Positions 27,274 to 36,425 of a stretch of DNA of 64,000 bases are shown here, piece after piece. The position numbers and the translations under genes were made by a program. The notes under the pieces are model-generated. The model was not told the DNA's origin. It ran no database searches and saw only the letters and a list, made by a program, of their open reading frames with translations. This stretch comes from Bradyrhizobium guangdongense (GTDB taxonomy: Bacteria > Pseudomonadota > Alphaproteobacteria > Rhizobiales > Xanthobacteraceae). Every line of letters begins with the position of its first letter. Position 1 is the stretch's first letter. The stretch is from positions 124,001 through 188,000 of the forward strand of contig NZ_CP030051.1 of NCBI RefSeq assembly GCF_004114975.1, written 5' to 3'.

Positions 27274-28044
27274 ATGAGCTTTACGGATTTCCTCCCGAGG
27301 GACGTCAGCCTCACCATTGCGATGGCGCTCTGCGCCATCGCTTTCGTTTCCGGCACCGCACGCGGCTTTTCCGGCTTCGGCGCGGCGCTGATCTTCATGC
27401 CGCTGGCGAGCAGCGTCGCGGCGCCGCGACTTGTCGCAGCGCTGCTCCTCGTCATCGATTTCGTGTCCGCCGCACCATTGGCGCCCGACGCCTGGCGCAA
27501 GGCAGACCGCAGGGCAACTGCGGTGATCGTGCTCGGCGCGCTGGTCGGCGTGCCGCTCGGCACCTATTTCCTCAGCGTGCTCGAACCCGTCACCACGCGC
27601 TGGATCATCTCCGGCTTCGTCGCAGCGCTCCTGCTTCTGCTGCTGTCCGGCTGGCGCTATCGCGGCAAGGACCATGCCTGGCTCTCGGTCGGCATCGGCG
27701 GCCTCTCCGGCTTCTGCAGCGGGCTGGCGCAGACCGGCGGGCCGCCGATCGTCGGCTACTGGCTCGGCCGCCCGATCGCACCGATCGTCGCGCGCGCCAA
27801 CATCGTCTTGTTTTTCGGCGCCTCGGATTTCTTCTCGATGATCAGCTACGCCACTTCAGGCCTGATCTCGCGCGAGTCGCTGGTGCTGTCCCTGATCGTC
27901 GGCCCGGTCTATGCGCTCGGCGTCGCCTTCGGCGCGTCGCTGTTCGGCCGCGCCAGCGAAACCATCTTCCGCAGAATCTGCTACGCCCTGATCGCAATCG
28001 CGGTGATCACCGGCCTGCCGGTGCTGGACGGGGTGTTGCGGTAG
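27274..28044 (+). CDS. TauE/SafE-family sulfite/anion exporter-like membrane protein
   Basis: Inner-membrane protein of 256 residues with about eight spans and two homologous halves, as in the TauE/SafE (DUF81) family. The first half has the typical ARGFSGFGAALIFMPL and the second GGLSGFCSGLAQTGGPPIVGYWL. The family moves sulfite, sulfoacetate or similar organosulfur anions in some bacteria. No sulfur genes adjoin it, so the substrate is open. It converges on the flavin oxidase gene. Confidence 0.85.
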   Translation: MSFTDFLPRDVSLTIAMALCAIAFVSGTARGFSGFGAALIFMPLASSVAAPRLVAALLLVIDFVSAAPLAPDAWRKADRRATAVIVLGALVGVPLGTYFLSVLEPVTTRWIISGFVAALLLLLLSGWRYRGKDHAWLSVGIGGLSGFCSGLAQTGGPPIVGYWLGRPIAPIVARANIVLFFGASDFFSMISYATSGLISRESLVLSLIVGPVYALGVAFGASLFGRASETIFRRICYALIAIAVITGLPVLDGVLR

Positions 28045-28051
28045 ACTGCCT

Positions 28052-29440
28052 CTACCGCCGGGGCGCGCGGCGCTTCTTCGTCGATTGCGTCGGCACCTCG
28101 GCGGGCTCGTCCTTCAGCGCACCGATCTTGCGTAGCGCGGCGTCGGCGGCGCGCTCACCGCTGTCCCAGGCACCATCGACGGTGCCCCACAACGTCTCAT
28201 GCGTGGCTTCGCCTGCGAGGAACATGTTGCCGATCGGCTCGGCCAAAACCTTTCGCGAGAGCTGGCCGCCGGGCGCGGCCGCCGACATTGCGCCCATCAC
28301 ATAGGGCGAGGCGTTCCAGCGCGTCGCGGCGGTCTTCTGCACGGCGGCCGCGGCCTCGCTGCCGAACAGCTTCGTGATCCATTCCCTGGCGAAGGCCGTC
28401 ATCGCCTTCTCGCCCTGCTCGGAGAGATCGCGCCCGAAGGAGCCCCCGACGTCGATCGAACACAGCGAGGAACCACCGATATTGGCGATCATCAGCGCGG
28501 TGCGGGTCGAGTTGCTCTGCTCGATCAGGACGTCGTCGCGCGAGAGGCCGAGCGGATTGCCCGGGAGCTGCAGCACGATGTGATCGTAACTGCCGAGCGT
28601 GAGCTTGGACGCCGCATCCAAGGTGCGCTTGGGGATGTCGGGCGCGAACTTGATCGCGCCGCTCGCGAGCACATTGGTCGAGACCGTGATGATGGCCGCA
28701 CGCGCGACGATCTTTCCGGCCTGCGTCTCCACGCTGACGTCGCGATTGGTCCAGAGAATCCGGTTGGCCGGTGTCGCGAACGCGACCGGCACCTGCTCGC
28801 CGAGCCTCGCGATCAGGGTGCCCAGACCCTGGCGGCAGGCGATCGCGGCATTGCGGTCCTGGGCGCGCGCCTTGTCGATCGCGGACAGCTCCTTCAGGTC
28901 CTTGCCGGCAAAGCTCGCGCCGAGCACGAACTCCGCGGCGCCGGCCCAATCGCCGAGGTCCTTCGGCAAGGCCGAGGCGCAGGACGTATCGAGCTTGCCG
29001 CGCGCGGCCTCGTCGATGGCCCTGTTGGCGCGCACCAGCGCCGCCAGAAACTCCTCGGTCTCGCCAGCACGCGCATTGCGGCGGCCGATGCGCATCTTCT
29101 GACCCGACGGCGCCGGCGAAACATCGAGCCCGGCATTGCGGGCGAGCCGGATCATCGGGTTGGTGTCGGGATTGTGCATCCAGCGCGCGCCGCGATCGAA
29201 CGGCACGTCGAAGGTGGCGACGTCAGTGATGCAGCGCCCGCCGATCTGCGACGACGCCTCCACCACGATCACCTTGCGGTTGGCCGCCACGATACGCCGC
29301 GCCGCAGCGATGCCGGCCGCACCCGCACCGATCACGACAATGTCAGCCTCGCGCGGCAGCGGCGCAGCCGTTGCGCGCAGAACCGGCGCGGCCGCAAAGG
29401 CCGCCGACGCCGATAGGAAGCTGCGGCGCGTGATTTTCAT
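28052..29440 (-). CDS. Tat-exported flavin monoamine oxidase family protein
   Basis: FAD-dependent amine oxidase of 462 residues. It begins MKITRRSFLSASAAFAAAP, a twin-arginine signal, so the folded flavoprotein is probably exported to the periplasm. The dinucleotide motif is VVIGAGAAGIAAARRI with GGRCIT following, and the C-terminal FAD motif is NMFLAGEATHETLWGTVDGAWDSGERAA. The substrate amine is unknown. The ATG at 29440 is set by the Tat motif; longer in-frame starts precede it. It is convergent with the TauE/SafE gene and divergent from the YiiX-like hydrolase gene. Confidence 0.88.
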   Translation of the reverse strand: MKITRRSFLSASAAFAAAPVLRATAAPLPREADIVVIGAGAAGIAAARRIVAANRKVIVVEASSQIGGRCITDVATFDVPFDRGARWMHNPDTNPMIRLARNAGLDVSPAPSGQKMRIGRRNARAGETEEFLAALVRANRAIDEAARGKLDTSCASALPKDLGDWAGAAEFVLGASFAGKDLKELSAIDKARAQDRNAAIACRQGLGTLIARLGEQVPVAFATPANRILWTNRDVSVETQAGKIVARAAIITVSTNVLASGAIKFAPDIPKRTLDAASKLTLGSYDHIVLQLPGNPLGLSRDDVLIEQSNSTRTALMIANIGGSSLCSIDVGGSFGRDLSEQGEKAMTAFAREWITKLFGSEAAAAVQKTAATRWNASPYVMGAMSAAAPGGQLSRKVLAEPIGNMFLAGEATHETLWGTVDGAWDSGERAADAALRKIGALKDEPAEVPTQSTKKRRAPRR

Positions 29441-29627
29441 GTCATGGTTTCCGGAAACTTGCGGGCGACGGGAACAGCCGGCGAACCTTGCCGCATCTGA
29501 TGTTGCGCAGCAACCATCATGGTGAATCAATCGTGCTTGAACTCACAGAGCCATGAACCGAATTGCAACAGGTTTCGACCATGATACAGATGGAAAAAAG
29601 ACGGCCAGAAAAGCCCGGGGAGAGCTC

Positions 29628-30599
29628 ATGGGGACGGTCCTGGATTCAGTCGGCAAAGTGATTGCCGCGTACCTCTCGAAGGAGGTGCCGGGTTACGAGC
29701 CGTTCACGCCGAGCGACCCCGAACACCTGCGCGGCGTGATCCAGCCCGGCGACGTCATGCTGGTCGAGGGCAACAACCGCATCTCCGGCATCATCAAATA
29801 CCTGACGCAGTCGACCTGGTCGCATGCCGCGCTCTATGTCGGTCCTGTCGAGGGCGCGGCCGAGCCCGACGGCGAGCCGCATGTGCTGATCGAGGCCAAT
29901 ATCGGCGAAGGCGTCACCTCCGCTCCGCTGTCGAAGTACTTCCCCTATCACACCCGCATCTGCCGGCCGGTCGGGCTGTCCTACGAGGACCGCACCACGG
30001 TGTGCCGCTATGCGATCAACCGCATCGGCTTTGGCTATGACACCAAGAACATCATCGATCTGATGCGCTTCCTGTTCCCGCTGCCGGTGCCACAGCGCTG
30101 GCGGCGGCGCATGATCGCGCTCGGCTCGGGCGATCCGACCAAGATCATCTGCTCGGCACTGATCGCGCAGGCCTTCGATGCCGTGCGCTACCCGATCCTG
30201 CCGAAGATCACCAAGGCCGGCAGCCGCGCCGCCCGCCGCGAGATCCTGCACATCCGCGATTCCTCGCTCTACATGCCCCGCGACTTCGATATCTCGCCCT
30301 ATTTCGAAGTGGTCAAACCCACCATCGTGCACGGCTTCGACTACACGGCCTTGCACTGGGCCGACAAGCAAAAGCCGCTCGAGGAGGTGGCGGGCTCATT
30401 CGGTGTGTTTCCAGAAACGTTCCGTGCGCCGCCGCTCGTTCCTGAAGCGATTGACGAAGAAGCGCCGGCTTCGGCTGAGCAAGTGATGCCGGCGACGACG
30501 CTCGATCGCGTCACCGCCTCCGAACATGTGCCGCTGCTGAGGAGGCTGGCCGCGTATCGCCCGAGACGCCGCGGACGGACGAGAGAGCGGGCGGCCTAA
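29628..30599 (+). CDS. YiiX-like NlpC/P60-type cysteine hydrolase
   Basis: A 323-residue protein of the permuted papain-fold NlpC/P60 group (YiiX/YebB-like). The catalytic His is likely in TWSHAALYVG and the Cys in IICSALIAQAF; an upstream strand GDVMLVEGNNRISGIIKYL is typical. Members are proposed to cut peptides or amide/ester-linked lipids. No signal peptide is evident. The C-terminal 80 residues are disordered and end Arg-rich (RRRGRTRERAA). GGGGAGAG precedes the ATG at 29628. Confidence 0.82.
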   Translation: MGTVLDSVGKVIAAYLSKEVPGYEPFTPSDPEHLRGVIQPGDVMLVEGNNRISGIIKYLTQSTWSHAALYVGPVEGAAEPDGEPHVLIEANIGEGVTSAPLSKYFPYHTRICRPVGLSYEDRTTVCRYAINRIGFGYDTKNIIDLMRFLFPLPVPQRWRRRMIALGSGDPTKIICSALIAQAFDAVRYPILPKITKAGSRAARREILHIRDSSLYMPRDFDISPYFEVVKPTIVHGFDYTALHWADKQKPLEEVAGSFGVFPETFRAPPLVPEAIDEEAPASAEQVMPATTLDRVTASEHVPLLRRLAAYRPRRRGRTRERAA

Positions 30600-30641
30600 C
30601 CGCCAGCGTCGTCCTGGCGAAGGCGCCTCAACCGGAGAGAA

Positions 30642-30917
30642 CTACCGCTCCGCCCGTCCGATCACCGCCATCAGCTCTGCGATCTTCTCGCGCTGATCGG
30701 CCTTGTCGCCGCTCGCGATCGCGTGCTCGACGCAATGGGCGACGTGGTCCTTCAGGATCTCTTCCTCGACCCGGCGCAGCGCGGCGCGGACAGCCGATAT
30801 CTGCGTCACGATGTCGATGCAGTAGCGGTCTTCCTCTACCATTTTCGACAGGCCGCGAACCTGGCCCTCGATCCGGCCGAGACGTTTTCCGACAGATGCC
30901 TTGATGTCCTTGCGCAT
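30642..30917 (-). CDS. csoR: CsoR-type copper-sensing repressor
   Basis: A 91-residue all-helical metal-sensing repressor of the CsoR/RcnR family. The copper ligands C33, H58 and C62 fall with exactly the spacing of M. tuberculosis CsoR (C36, H61, C65), which supports Cu(I) rather than nickel or formaldehyde sensing. It is divergent from the copper ATPase, and a 19-bp palindrome lies between the two genes. Cu(I) binding should release DNA and induce the exporter. Confidence 0.9.
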   Translation of the reverse strand: MRKDIKASVGKRLGRIEGQVRGLSKMVEEDRYCIDIVTQISAVRAALRRVEEEILKDHVAHCVEHAIASGDKADQREKIAELMAVIGRAER

Positions 30918-30925
30918 GCGGTCTA

Positions 30926-30944
30926 TATACCCTTACCGGGTATA
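30926..30944. promoter_or_regulatory. predicted CsoR operator in the csoR-copA divergent region
   Basis: TATACCC, five bases, GGGTATA: a perfect 7-bp inverted repeat in the 56-base gap between the csoR and ATPase start codons. G/C-tract arms flanked by TATA are characteristic of CsoR-family operators. Its position allows one site to control both genes. Confidence 0.75.
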
Positions 30945-30973
30945 GGTTGCAAGACCGAGTCAAGGACCGGAGC

Positions 30974-33427
30974 ATGGAAATGAGCGACGCGGATCACGGG
31001 CATCATCACAACGAACAGACTCACGGCGGATGCGGTTGTTCCAGCAAGGCGGCCGCTGCTCCCGTGCCCGCGACTTCCTCCTGCTGCGGCGGCCATGGCG
31101 ACCATTCCGGCCATGATCACGGCCACGACGCCGCCGTCACAAAGGTTCTCGATCCCGTCTGCGGCATGACGGTCGATCCTGCGACCTCGAAACATCGCTT
31201 CGAGCATCACGGCGAGACCTTCCATTTCTGCTCGGCCGGCTGCCGCACCAAATTCGCCGCGGATCCCGCCAAGTATCTCACCAAAAACAAAACGCCCGAG
31301 CCCGAGATGCCGGCGGGCACGATCTACACCTGCCCCATGCATCCCGAGATTCGCCAGGTCGGACCCGGCAGCTGCCCGATCTGCGGCATGGCGCTGGAAC
31401 CGGAGGTCGCGAGCCTGGAGACGGGACCCAATCCCGAGCTCGCCGACATGACGCGGCGCTTCTGGATCGGCGGCGCGCTGGCGTTGCCGCCCGTCGTTCT
31501 GGAGATGAGCGGCCATCTCGCCGGGCCGCACAATTGGATCGATCCGACCTTATCGAACTGGATCCAGCTCGTGTTCGCAACGCCCGTGGTGCTGTGGGCC
31601 GGCTGGCCGTTCTTCGTCCGCGGCTGGCAGTCGCTGCTGACGCGCAACCTCAACATGTTCACGCTGATCGCGATGGGAACCGGCGTCGCCTATGTCTACA
31701 GCCTGATCGGCACCATCGCGCCGCAGATTTTCCCCGCAACCTTCCGCGGCCATGAAGGCGCGGTCGCGGTCTATTTCGAGGCCGCCGCCGTCATCACCGT
31801 CCTCGTGCTGCTCGGCCAGGTGCTGGAGCTGCGCGCCCGCGATGCGACTTCTGGCGCCATCAAGGCGCTGCTGCAGCTCGCGCCGAAAACCGCGCGCCGT
31901 GTCGACGCCGATGGCAGCGAGCACGAGGTCGAAATCGACACGCTCCATGCCGGCGATCGCCTGCGTGTTCGTCCCGGCGAGAAGGTGCCGGTCGACGGCG
32001 TCATTCTCGAGGGCCGCTCCTCGCTCGATGAATCGCTGGTGACGGGCGAATCCATGCCGGTGACAAAGGAGGTCGACGCCAAGGTCATCGCCGGCACGCT
32101 CAATCAGTCCGGCAGCTTCATCATGCGCGCCGACAAGGTCGGGCGCGAGACGCTGCTGTCGCAGATCGTGCAGATGGTGGCGGATGCCCAGCGTTCGCGC
32201 GCGCCGATCCAGCGGCTGGCCGACCAGGTCGCCGGCTGGTTCGTGCCGTCGGTCATCGCTGTCGCCATCGCGGCCTTCGCCGCCTGGGCCTGGTTCGGAC
32301 CGGAGCCGCGGCTGGCCTTCGGCCTCGTCGCCGCCGTCAGCGTGCTGATCATCGCCTGCCCCTGCGCGCTGGGGCTCGCCACCCCGATGTCGATCATGGT
32401 CGGCGTCGGCCGCGGTGCACAGGCCGGCGTGCTGATCAAGAACGCCGAGGCGCTGGAGCGGATGGAGAAGATCGACACGCTGGTGGTCGACAAGACCGGC
32501 ACGCTCACCGAAGGCAAGCCCAAGGTGGTCGCGATCGTGCCGGCATCCGGTTTCGCGGAAAAGGACATCCTGCGGCTTGCCGCCACCGTCGAGCGCGCCA
32601 GCGAGCATCCGCTGGCTGACGCGATCGTGCGCGCCGCGAAGGAGAAGCAGCTTGCGCTGGGCCAGGTGGAAGAATTCGACTCGCCAACGGGCAAGGGCGC
32701 GACCGGCAAGGTCGACGGCAGGAGCGTGGTGCTCGGCAACGCAAGATATCTGACATCGATCGCCATCGACACCAAGCCGCTCGATGCCGAGGCCGAACGC
32801 TTGCGTGGCGACGGCGCGACCGTCATCAACATGGCGGTCGACGGCAGGCTTGCCGGCCTGTTCGCCATCGCCGATCCGGTCAAGGCCTCGACCCCGGACG
32901 CGCTGAAGGCACTCGCCGCTGAGGGCATCAAGGTGATCATGCTGACCGGCGACAACAGAACCACGGCCGAAGCGGTGGCGCGCCGGCTCGGCATTGCCGA
33001 TGTCGAGGCCGAGGTGCTGCCCGACCAGAAGAGCGCGGTGGTGGCGAAGCTGCAGAAGGCCGGCCGCAGCGTCGCAATGGCCGGCGACGGGGTCAACGAC
33101 GCACCGGCGCTGGCGGCGGCCGAGGTCGGCATCGCCATGGGCACCGGCACCGACGTCGCGATGGAAAGCGCAGGCGTCACGCTGCTGAAGGGCGATCTCA
33201 CCGGCATCGTGCGGGCGCGAAAGCTGTCGCAGGCGACGATGAGCAATATCAGGCAAAACCTGTTCTTCGCCTTCATCTACAACGCCGCCGGAATCCCGAT
33301 CGCCGCAGGCATCCTCTATCCGGCCTTCGGCCTGCTGCTGTCGCCGATCATCGCGGCCGCCGCGATGGCGCTATCCTCGGTGAGCGTGGTCGGCAACGCG
33401 CTGCGGCTGCGCGCAACGCGGTTGTGA
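30974..33427 (+). CDS. copper-translocating P1B-type ATPase with YHS and heavy-metal-binding domains
   Basis: Cu(I) exporter of the inner membrane, about 817 residues. The N-terminus is His/Cys-rich ([31 protein letters not shown]). A YHS domain ([15 protein letters not shown]...FCSAGC) and a heavy-metal-binding domain ([11 protein letters not shown]...CPICGM) follow, replacing the usual HMA ferredoxin-like domains. The catalytic core has the metal motif CPCALGL, phosphorylation site DKTGTL, TGES, HP (ASEHPLAD) and [10 protein letters not shown]. Divergent csoR is the likely regulator. Starts at 30974 or 30980 are both possible. Confidence 0.93.
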   Translation: MEMSDADHGHHHNEQTHGGCGCSSKAAAAPVPATSSCCGGHGDHSGHDHGHDAAVTKVLDPVCGMTVDPATSKHRFEHHGETFHFCSAGCRTKFAADPAKYLTKNKTPEPEMPAGTIYTCPMHPEIRQVGPGSCPICGMALEPEVASLETGPNPELADMTRRFWIGGALALPPVVLEMSGHLAGPHNWIDPTLSNWIQLVFATPVVLWAGWPFFVRGWQSLLTRNLNMFTLIAMGTGVAYVYSLIGTIAPQIFPATFRGHEGAVAVYFEAAAVITVLVLLGQVLELRARDATSGAIKALLQLAPKTARRVDADGSEHEVEIDTLHAGDRLRVRPGEKVPVDGVILEGRSSLDESLVTGESMPVTKEVDAKVIAGTLNQSGSFIMRADKVGRETLLSQIVQMVADAQRSRAPIQRLADQVAGWFVPSVIAVAIAAFAAWAWFGPEPRLAFGLVAAVSVLIIACPCALGLATPMSIMVGVGRGAQAGVLIKNAEALERMEKIDTLVVDKTGTLTEGKPKVVAIVPASGFAEKDILRLAATVERASEHPLADAIVRAAKEKQLALGQVEEFDSPTGKGATGKVDGRSVVLGNARYLTSIAIDTKPLDAEAERLRGDGATVINMAVDGRLAGLFAIADPVKASTPDALKALAAEGIKVIMLTGDNRTTAEAVARRLGIADVEAEVLPDQKSAVVAKLQKAGRSVAMAGDGVNDAPALAAAEVGIAMGTGTDVAMESAGVTLLKGDLTGIVRARKLSQATMSNIRQNLFFAFIYNAAGIPIAAGILYPAFGLLLSPIIAAAAMALSSVSVVGNALRLRATRL

Positions 33428-33430
33428 TGA

Positions 33431-33586
33431 CCTCTCCTCTCCCTCTCCCCGTTCTTACGGGGAGAGGGTTGGGGTGAGGGGCCGCCTCCGCGAATTCATT
33501 GCAAGTGAGACTTGCGGAGGGTCCCCCTCATCCGAAATTCAAGCTACGCTTGAATTCCGACCTCTCCCCGCACGCGGGGCGAGGTA
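33431..33586. repeat. composite palindromic repeat, subfamily B (copy 1)
   Basis: Roughly 156 bp downstream of the copper ATPase: a left hairpin (CTCTCCCCGTTCTTACGGGGAGAG), a central CTCCGCGAATTC...GCGGAGGGTCCCCCTC segment, an AATTCAAGC/GCTTGAATT hairpin and a right CTCTCCCCGC/GCGGGGCGAGG hairpin. The same order recurs at 45352-45500. Confidence 0.65.
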
Positions 33587-33616
33587 AGAAACAGCGGTAC
33601 CCGCGGAGAGGGCCTG

Positions 33617-34057
33617 ATGCAGCGGATTACCATCACGATCGAGGACGATCTTCTGGCGGAGATCGACGCCGCGGCCGAGGCGCGCGGCTACCAGAACCGC
33701 TCGGAGATCATCCGCGATCTCGCCCGCGCGGGCCTGCAGCAATCGAGCGAGGACACTGCACAAACGGGCGCCTGCGTCGCCGGCCTCGTCTATGTCTACG
33801 ATCACGCCGCCCGAGACCTCTCGAAGCGGCTGGTGCAGGAATTCCACGGCCATCATGACCTCGCGCTCGCGACCCTGCATGTTCATCTCGACGACAACAA
33901 TTGCATGGAGATGACGGCGCTGAAGGGCGATGCTGCCGAGGTCCGGCACTTTGCCGACCACATCATCGCCGAGCGCGGCGTCCGCTACGGGCGTGTGGTG
34001 ATGATCCCGACGGGGGACAGCAAGCCGAAGGTGCGGAAGCACGGCCATCGGGCATGA
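33617..34057 (+). CDS. nikR: nickel-responsive transcriptional regulator NikR
   Basis: Ribbon-helix-helix repressor of 146 residues that senses Ni(II). The N-terminal RHH domain is RITITIEDDLLAEIDAAAEARGYQNRSEIIRDLARAGL. The ACT-like C-terminal domain carries the four nickel ligands H77, H88, H90 and C96, matching E. coli H76, H87, H89 and C95. No nickel transporter gene lies next to it here, so its targets must be elsewhere. It follows the copper ATPase gene, separated by a composite repeat. Confidence 0.93.
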   Translation: MQRITITIEDDLLAEIDAAAEARGYQNRSEIIRDLARAGLQQSSEDTAQTGACVAGLVYVYDHAARDLSKRLVQEFHGHHDLALATLHVHLDDNNCMEMTALKGDAAEVRHFADHIIAERGVRYGRVVMIPTGDSKPKVRKHGHRA

Positions 34058-34090
34058 GTGAGCCTAGTGCTCGTGCCCCGGACAGGAATC

Positions 34091-34180
34091 GTAGGGTGGG
34101 CAAAGGCGCACTTGCGCCATGCCCACGATTAATCCAAGACGGCATAGAGGTCGTGGGCACGCTTCGCTTTGCCCACCCTA
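34091..34180. repeat. 90-bp palindromic repeat (GTAGGGTGGGCAAAGGCGCA...), copy 1
   Basis: The outer arms GTAGGGTGGGCAAAG and CTTTGCCCACCCTA are inverted, with GTGGGCACGC/GCGC...GCCCAC inner arms. A second copy of the same 90-bp length lies at 59611-59700. It sits between nikR and the convergent HMG-CoA lyase gene. Confidence 0.75.
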
Positions 34181-34202
34181 AGATAGTGCCTGAGTGGCGA
34201 GA

Positions 34203-35147
34203 TCACGCCGCCTTCGCACTCGCACCCGGCAACCCCGCCCGCGCGAGGCCGCCGTAGAGCTGCTCGTTCGGCATTTCCTCCCGCAAAATCTTGCGCACCG
34301 CGATCAGCCTGTCGAGATCGATCCCCGTCGCAAAACCCTTGCTCTCGCACAGGAACACGAGGTCCTCGAACACGACGTTGCCGGTCGCGCCGGGCGCAAA
34401 GGGGCAGCCGCCAAGGCCGCCGAGCGAACCGTCGAGGATGCGGACACCTTCGTCCAGCGCCGCGGCGGCGTTGGCGATGCCCATGCCGCGGGTGTCGTGG
34501 AGATGGATGCAGATCGGCTTTGTCCCCGCGAGCTTGACAGCGGCGCGCGACAATTCGGCCACCTGTTTCGGCCCGGCATAGCCGACCGTGTCGGCGATCG
34601 CGACGAAATCGACACCGGCCTCGAGGCATTTCTCGACGAGACGCAGCACCTCTTTCGGATCGACCGCGCCGGTGATCGAGCAGCCCAGCGCCATCGAGAT
34701 CGCCGCGTTCACCAGCGGCTTGTGGCTGCTGGCATCGCGCAGCTCGCAGAGCCGCTTGATGTTGGCGATCGCCGAATCGCGCGAGCGATGCGCATTGGCC
34801 TGGCTGTGCTCCTCGGTCGCCGATACCACCGAGGCGATCTCGCCGACGCCTGATTGCAGCGCCTCGTTGACCCCGCGCTCGTTCAGCGCGAGCGCGATGC
34901 CATGGGCGCCGGGAAGGCTCGCCACCGTTCCGATGACCTCGCGGACATCGACGAATTGCGGAAAGGTCTTGGCCGGCAGGAACGAACCGACCTCGAAATG
35001 CCTAACGCCGGCGGCGTATTCCTCGCGCGCCCAGCGCTGCTTCGCGGCGGTCGAGGGAAACTTTTTCACGAGCTGGAGCCCGTCGCGCAGGCCGACCTCG
35101 CGCAAGACGACGCGGTCTGCGGGGTAGATGGTCTCGATCCGGCTCAT
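34203..35147 (-). CDS. hydroxymethylglutaryl-CoA lyase family protein
   Basis: TIM-barrel lyase that cleaves (S)-HMG-CoA to acetyl-CoA and acetoacetate, or a close analogue. Of 314 residues, the first strand motif is LREVGLRDGLQ, the metal-binding stretch is ICIHLHDTRGMG, and the catalytic-cysteine loop is GGLGGCPFAPGATGN. It overlaps the upstream CoA-transferase by four bases (ATGA), so the two act in sequence: a carboxylate is activated to its CoA ester, then split. Citramalyl-CoA- or HMG-type substrates are both possible. Confidence 0.9.
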   Translation of the reverse strand: MSRIETIYPADRVVLREVGLRDGLQLVKKFPSTAAKQRWAREEYAAGVRHFEVGSFLPAKTFPQFVDVREVIGTVASLPGAHGIALALNERGVNEALQSGVGEIASVVSATEEHSQANAHRSRDSAIANIKRLCELRDASSHKPLVNAAISMALGCSITGAVDPKEVLRLVEKCLEAGVDFVAIADTVGYAGPKQVAELSRAAVKLAGTKPICIHLHDTRGMGIANAAAALDEGVRILDGSLGGLGGCPFAPGATGNVVFEDLVFLCESKGFATGIDLDRLIAVRKILREEMPNEQLYGGLARAGLPGASAKAA

Positions 35148-36319
35148 GCGCGCCTCCCAGCGGCTTTTGACGTGATATCGTTGCTGTCGACCTCGGCGCG
35201 AACCGCCGAGGTGTCGGCGCCGAGCGGCGCGACCTTGAGGCCTTCGCCGAGATGATCACCGTTCCACTCGATCGGCAGCGTCGGCACGTGGAACGGCTTG
35301 CCGTCGGCGGTGACGTTGGTGACGAGCCCGCCCGGCCGCAGCACGTGCGGATCGGCGAGGAGATCCTCGGGCCGGTTGATCGGGGAGAAGCAAATGTTGA
35401 GCGCGTCGAGCTTTTGCGACAGCTCGGCCACGTTCCACTGGCGGATGATCTCCGCCACACGCGGAAGGATCCGCGGACGCGCGAGGATGCGATCGGTGGT
35501 GGTGCGCAAGGCGGGATCGTCGAGAAACTCGTTCAAGCCGAACTCGCGGCAGAACGCCTGCCAGTGGCCCTCGGTCACGACGCCGATGAAGATGCGGCCC
35601 TCACCGGCGGCATCGAAAATGTCGTAGATCGGCCAGGCGTGCTCGCGCTCCGGCATCGAGCGCGGCTTGTTGCCGGTCATCTCGTATTCCACCATGTGCT
35701 GGGCAACCAGGAACAGGCAGTTCTCGAACAGCCCGATGCGGATGTCCGCACCGTCGCGCTTGCCGCCGCGTTTCTGATAGAGCGCGGCGAGAATCGCGAT
35801 CACGCCGAACATGCCGCCCATGATGTCGTTGGCGGAGGAGCCGACGCGCTGCGGCTTCTCCTTGGTGCCGGTCATCGCGGCGAGCCCCGACATCATCTGC
35901 ACGACCTCGTCGAGCGCGGGACGATGCTCATAGGGGCCGGAGAGAAAGCCCTTGTGGCCGGCGATGATCAGATGCGGATGCCTGCGGCGCAACTCCTCGG
36001 CGCCGAGCCCCTGCTTCTCGAGCAAGCCATCGCGAAAATTTTCCAGGAACACATCGGCGGTTTCCAGCAGCCGGTGCATGGTGTCGCGATCCTCAGGGAC
36101 CTCGAAGTCCAACACCACGCTACGCTTGCCGCGGTTGAACAGCGGGAAGAACGCGGTGCCCATGCCGCCCAGGGAGCGGGTCTTGTCGCCGGCGGGCGGC
36201 TCGACCTTGATCACCTCGGCTCCCAACTGCGCGAGGATCATGCCGCAGGTCGGGCCCATGACCATGTGGGTCATCTCGACGACCCGCACGCCTTCGAGCG
36301 GCAATCCGGTCTCAGCCAT
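35144..36319 (-). CDS. class III CoA-transferase (CaiB/BaiF family)
   Basis: Family III CoA-transferase of 391 residues that moves CoA between acyl groups through an aspartyl-CoA anhydride. The family opening GVRVVEMTHMVMGPTCGMILAQLGAEVIKVEPP is present, and the catalytic Asp is in GSSANDIMGGMFGV. The HMG-CoA lyase gene follows with a four-base overlap. A LysR regulator diverges upstream and an MFS carrier lies beyond it, giving uptake, activation, cleavage and control in one locus. Confidence 0.92.
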   Translation of the reverse strand: MAETGLPLEGVRVVEMTHMVMGPTCGMILAQLGAEVIKVEPPAGDKTRSLGGMGTAFFPLFNRGKRSVVLDFEVPEDRDTMHRLLETADVFLENFRDGLLEKQGLGAEELRRRHPHLIIAGHKGFLSGPYEHRPALDEVVQMMSGLAAMTGTKEKPQRVGSSANDIMGGMFGVIAILAALYQKRGGKRDGADIRIGLFENCLFLVAQHMVEYEMTGNKPRSMPEREHAWPIYDIFDAAGEGRIFIGVVTEGHWQAFCREFGLNEFLDDPALRTTTDRILARPRILPRVAEIIRQWNVAELSQKLDALNICFSPINRPEDLLADPHVLRPGGLVTNVTADGKPFHVPTLPIEWNGDHLGEGLKVAPLGADTSAVRAEVDSNDITSKAAGRRA

Positions 36320-36380
36320 CCGTCACTCCCTGTCGGTTCGGCGCAAAGACTAGGTCTTCACAAGCCTTCTTAAAAATATA

Positions 36381-36406
36381 ATCTGTCGAAGAATGCCTTC
36401 GCAGAT
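36381..36406. promoter_or_regulatory. predicted LysR-regulator binding palindrome
   Basis: ATCTG-CGAAG and CTTCG-CAGAT form an inverted repeat around a five-base centre, with one extra T in the left arm. It lies 20 bases before the lysR start and about 60 bases before the CoA-transferase start. A dyad in the shared divergent promoter is where LysR proteins usually bind. Confidence 0.55.
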
Positions 36407-36425
36407 CTAGAACGTTGGCCCGCCC

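Noticed and set aside
31550..33256. Long open frame antisense to the copper ATPase
   Set aside because: Mirror of a P-type ATPase in GC-rich DNA; no independent coding evidence.
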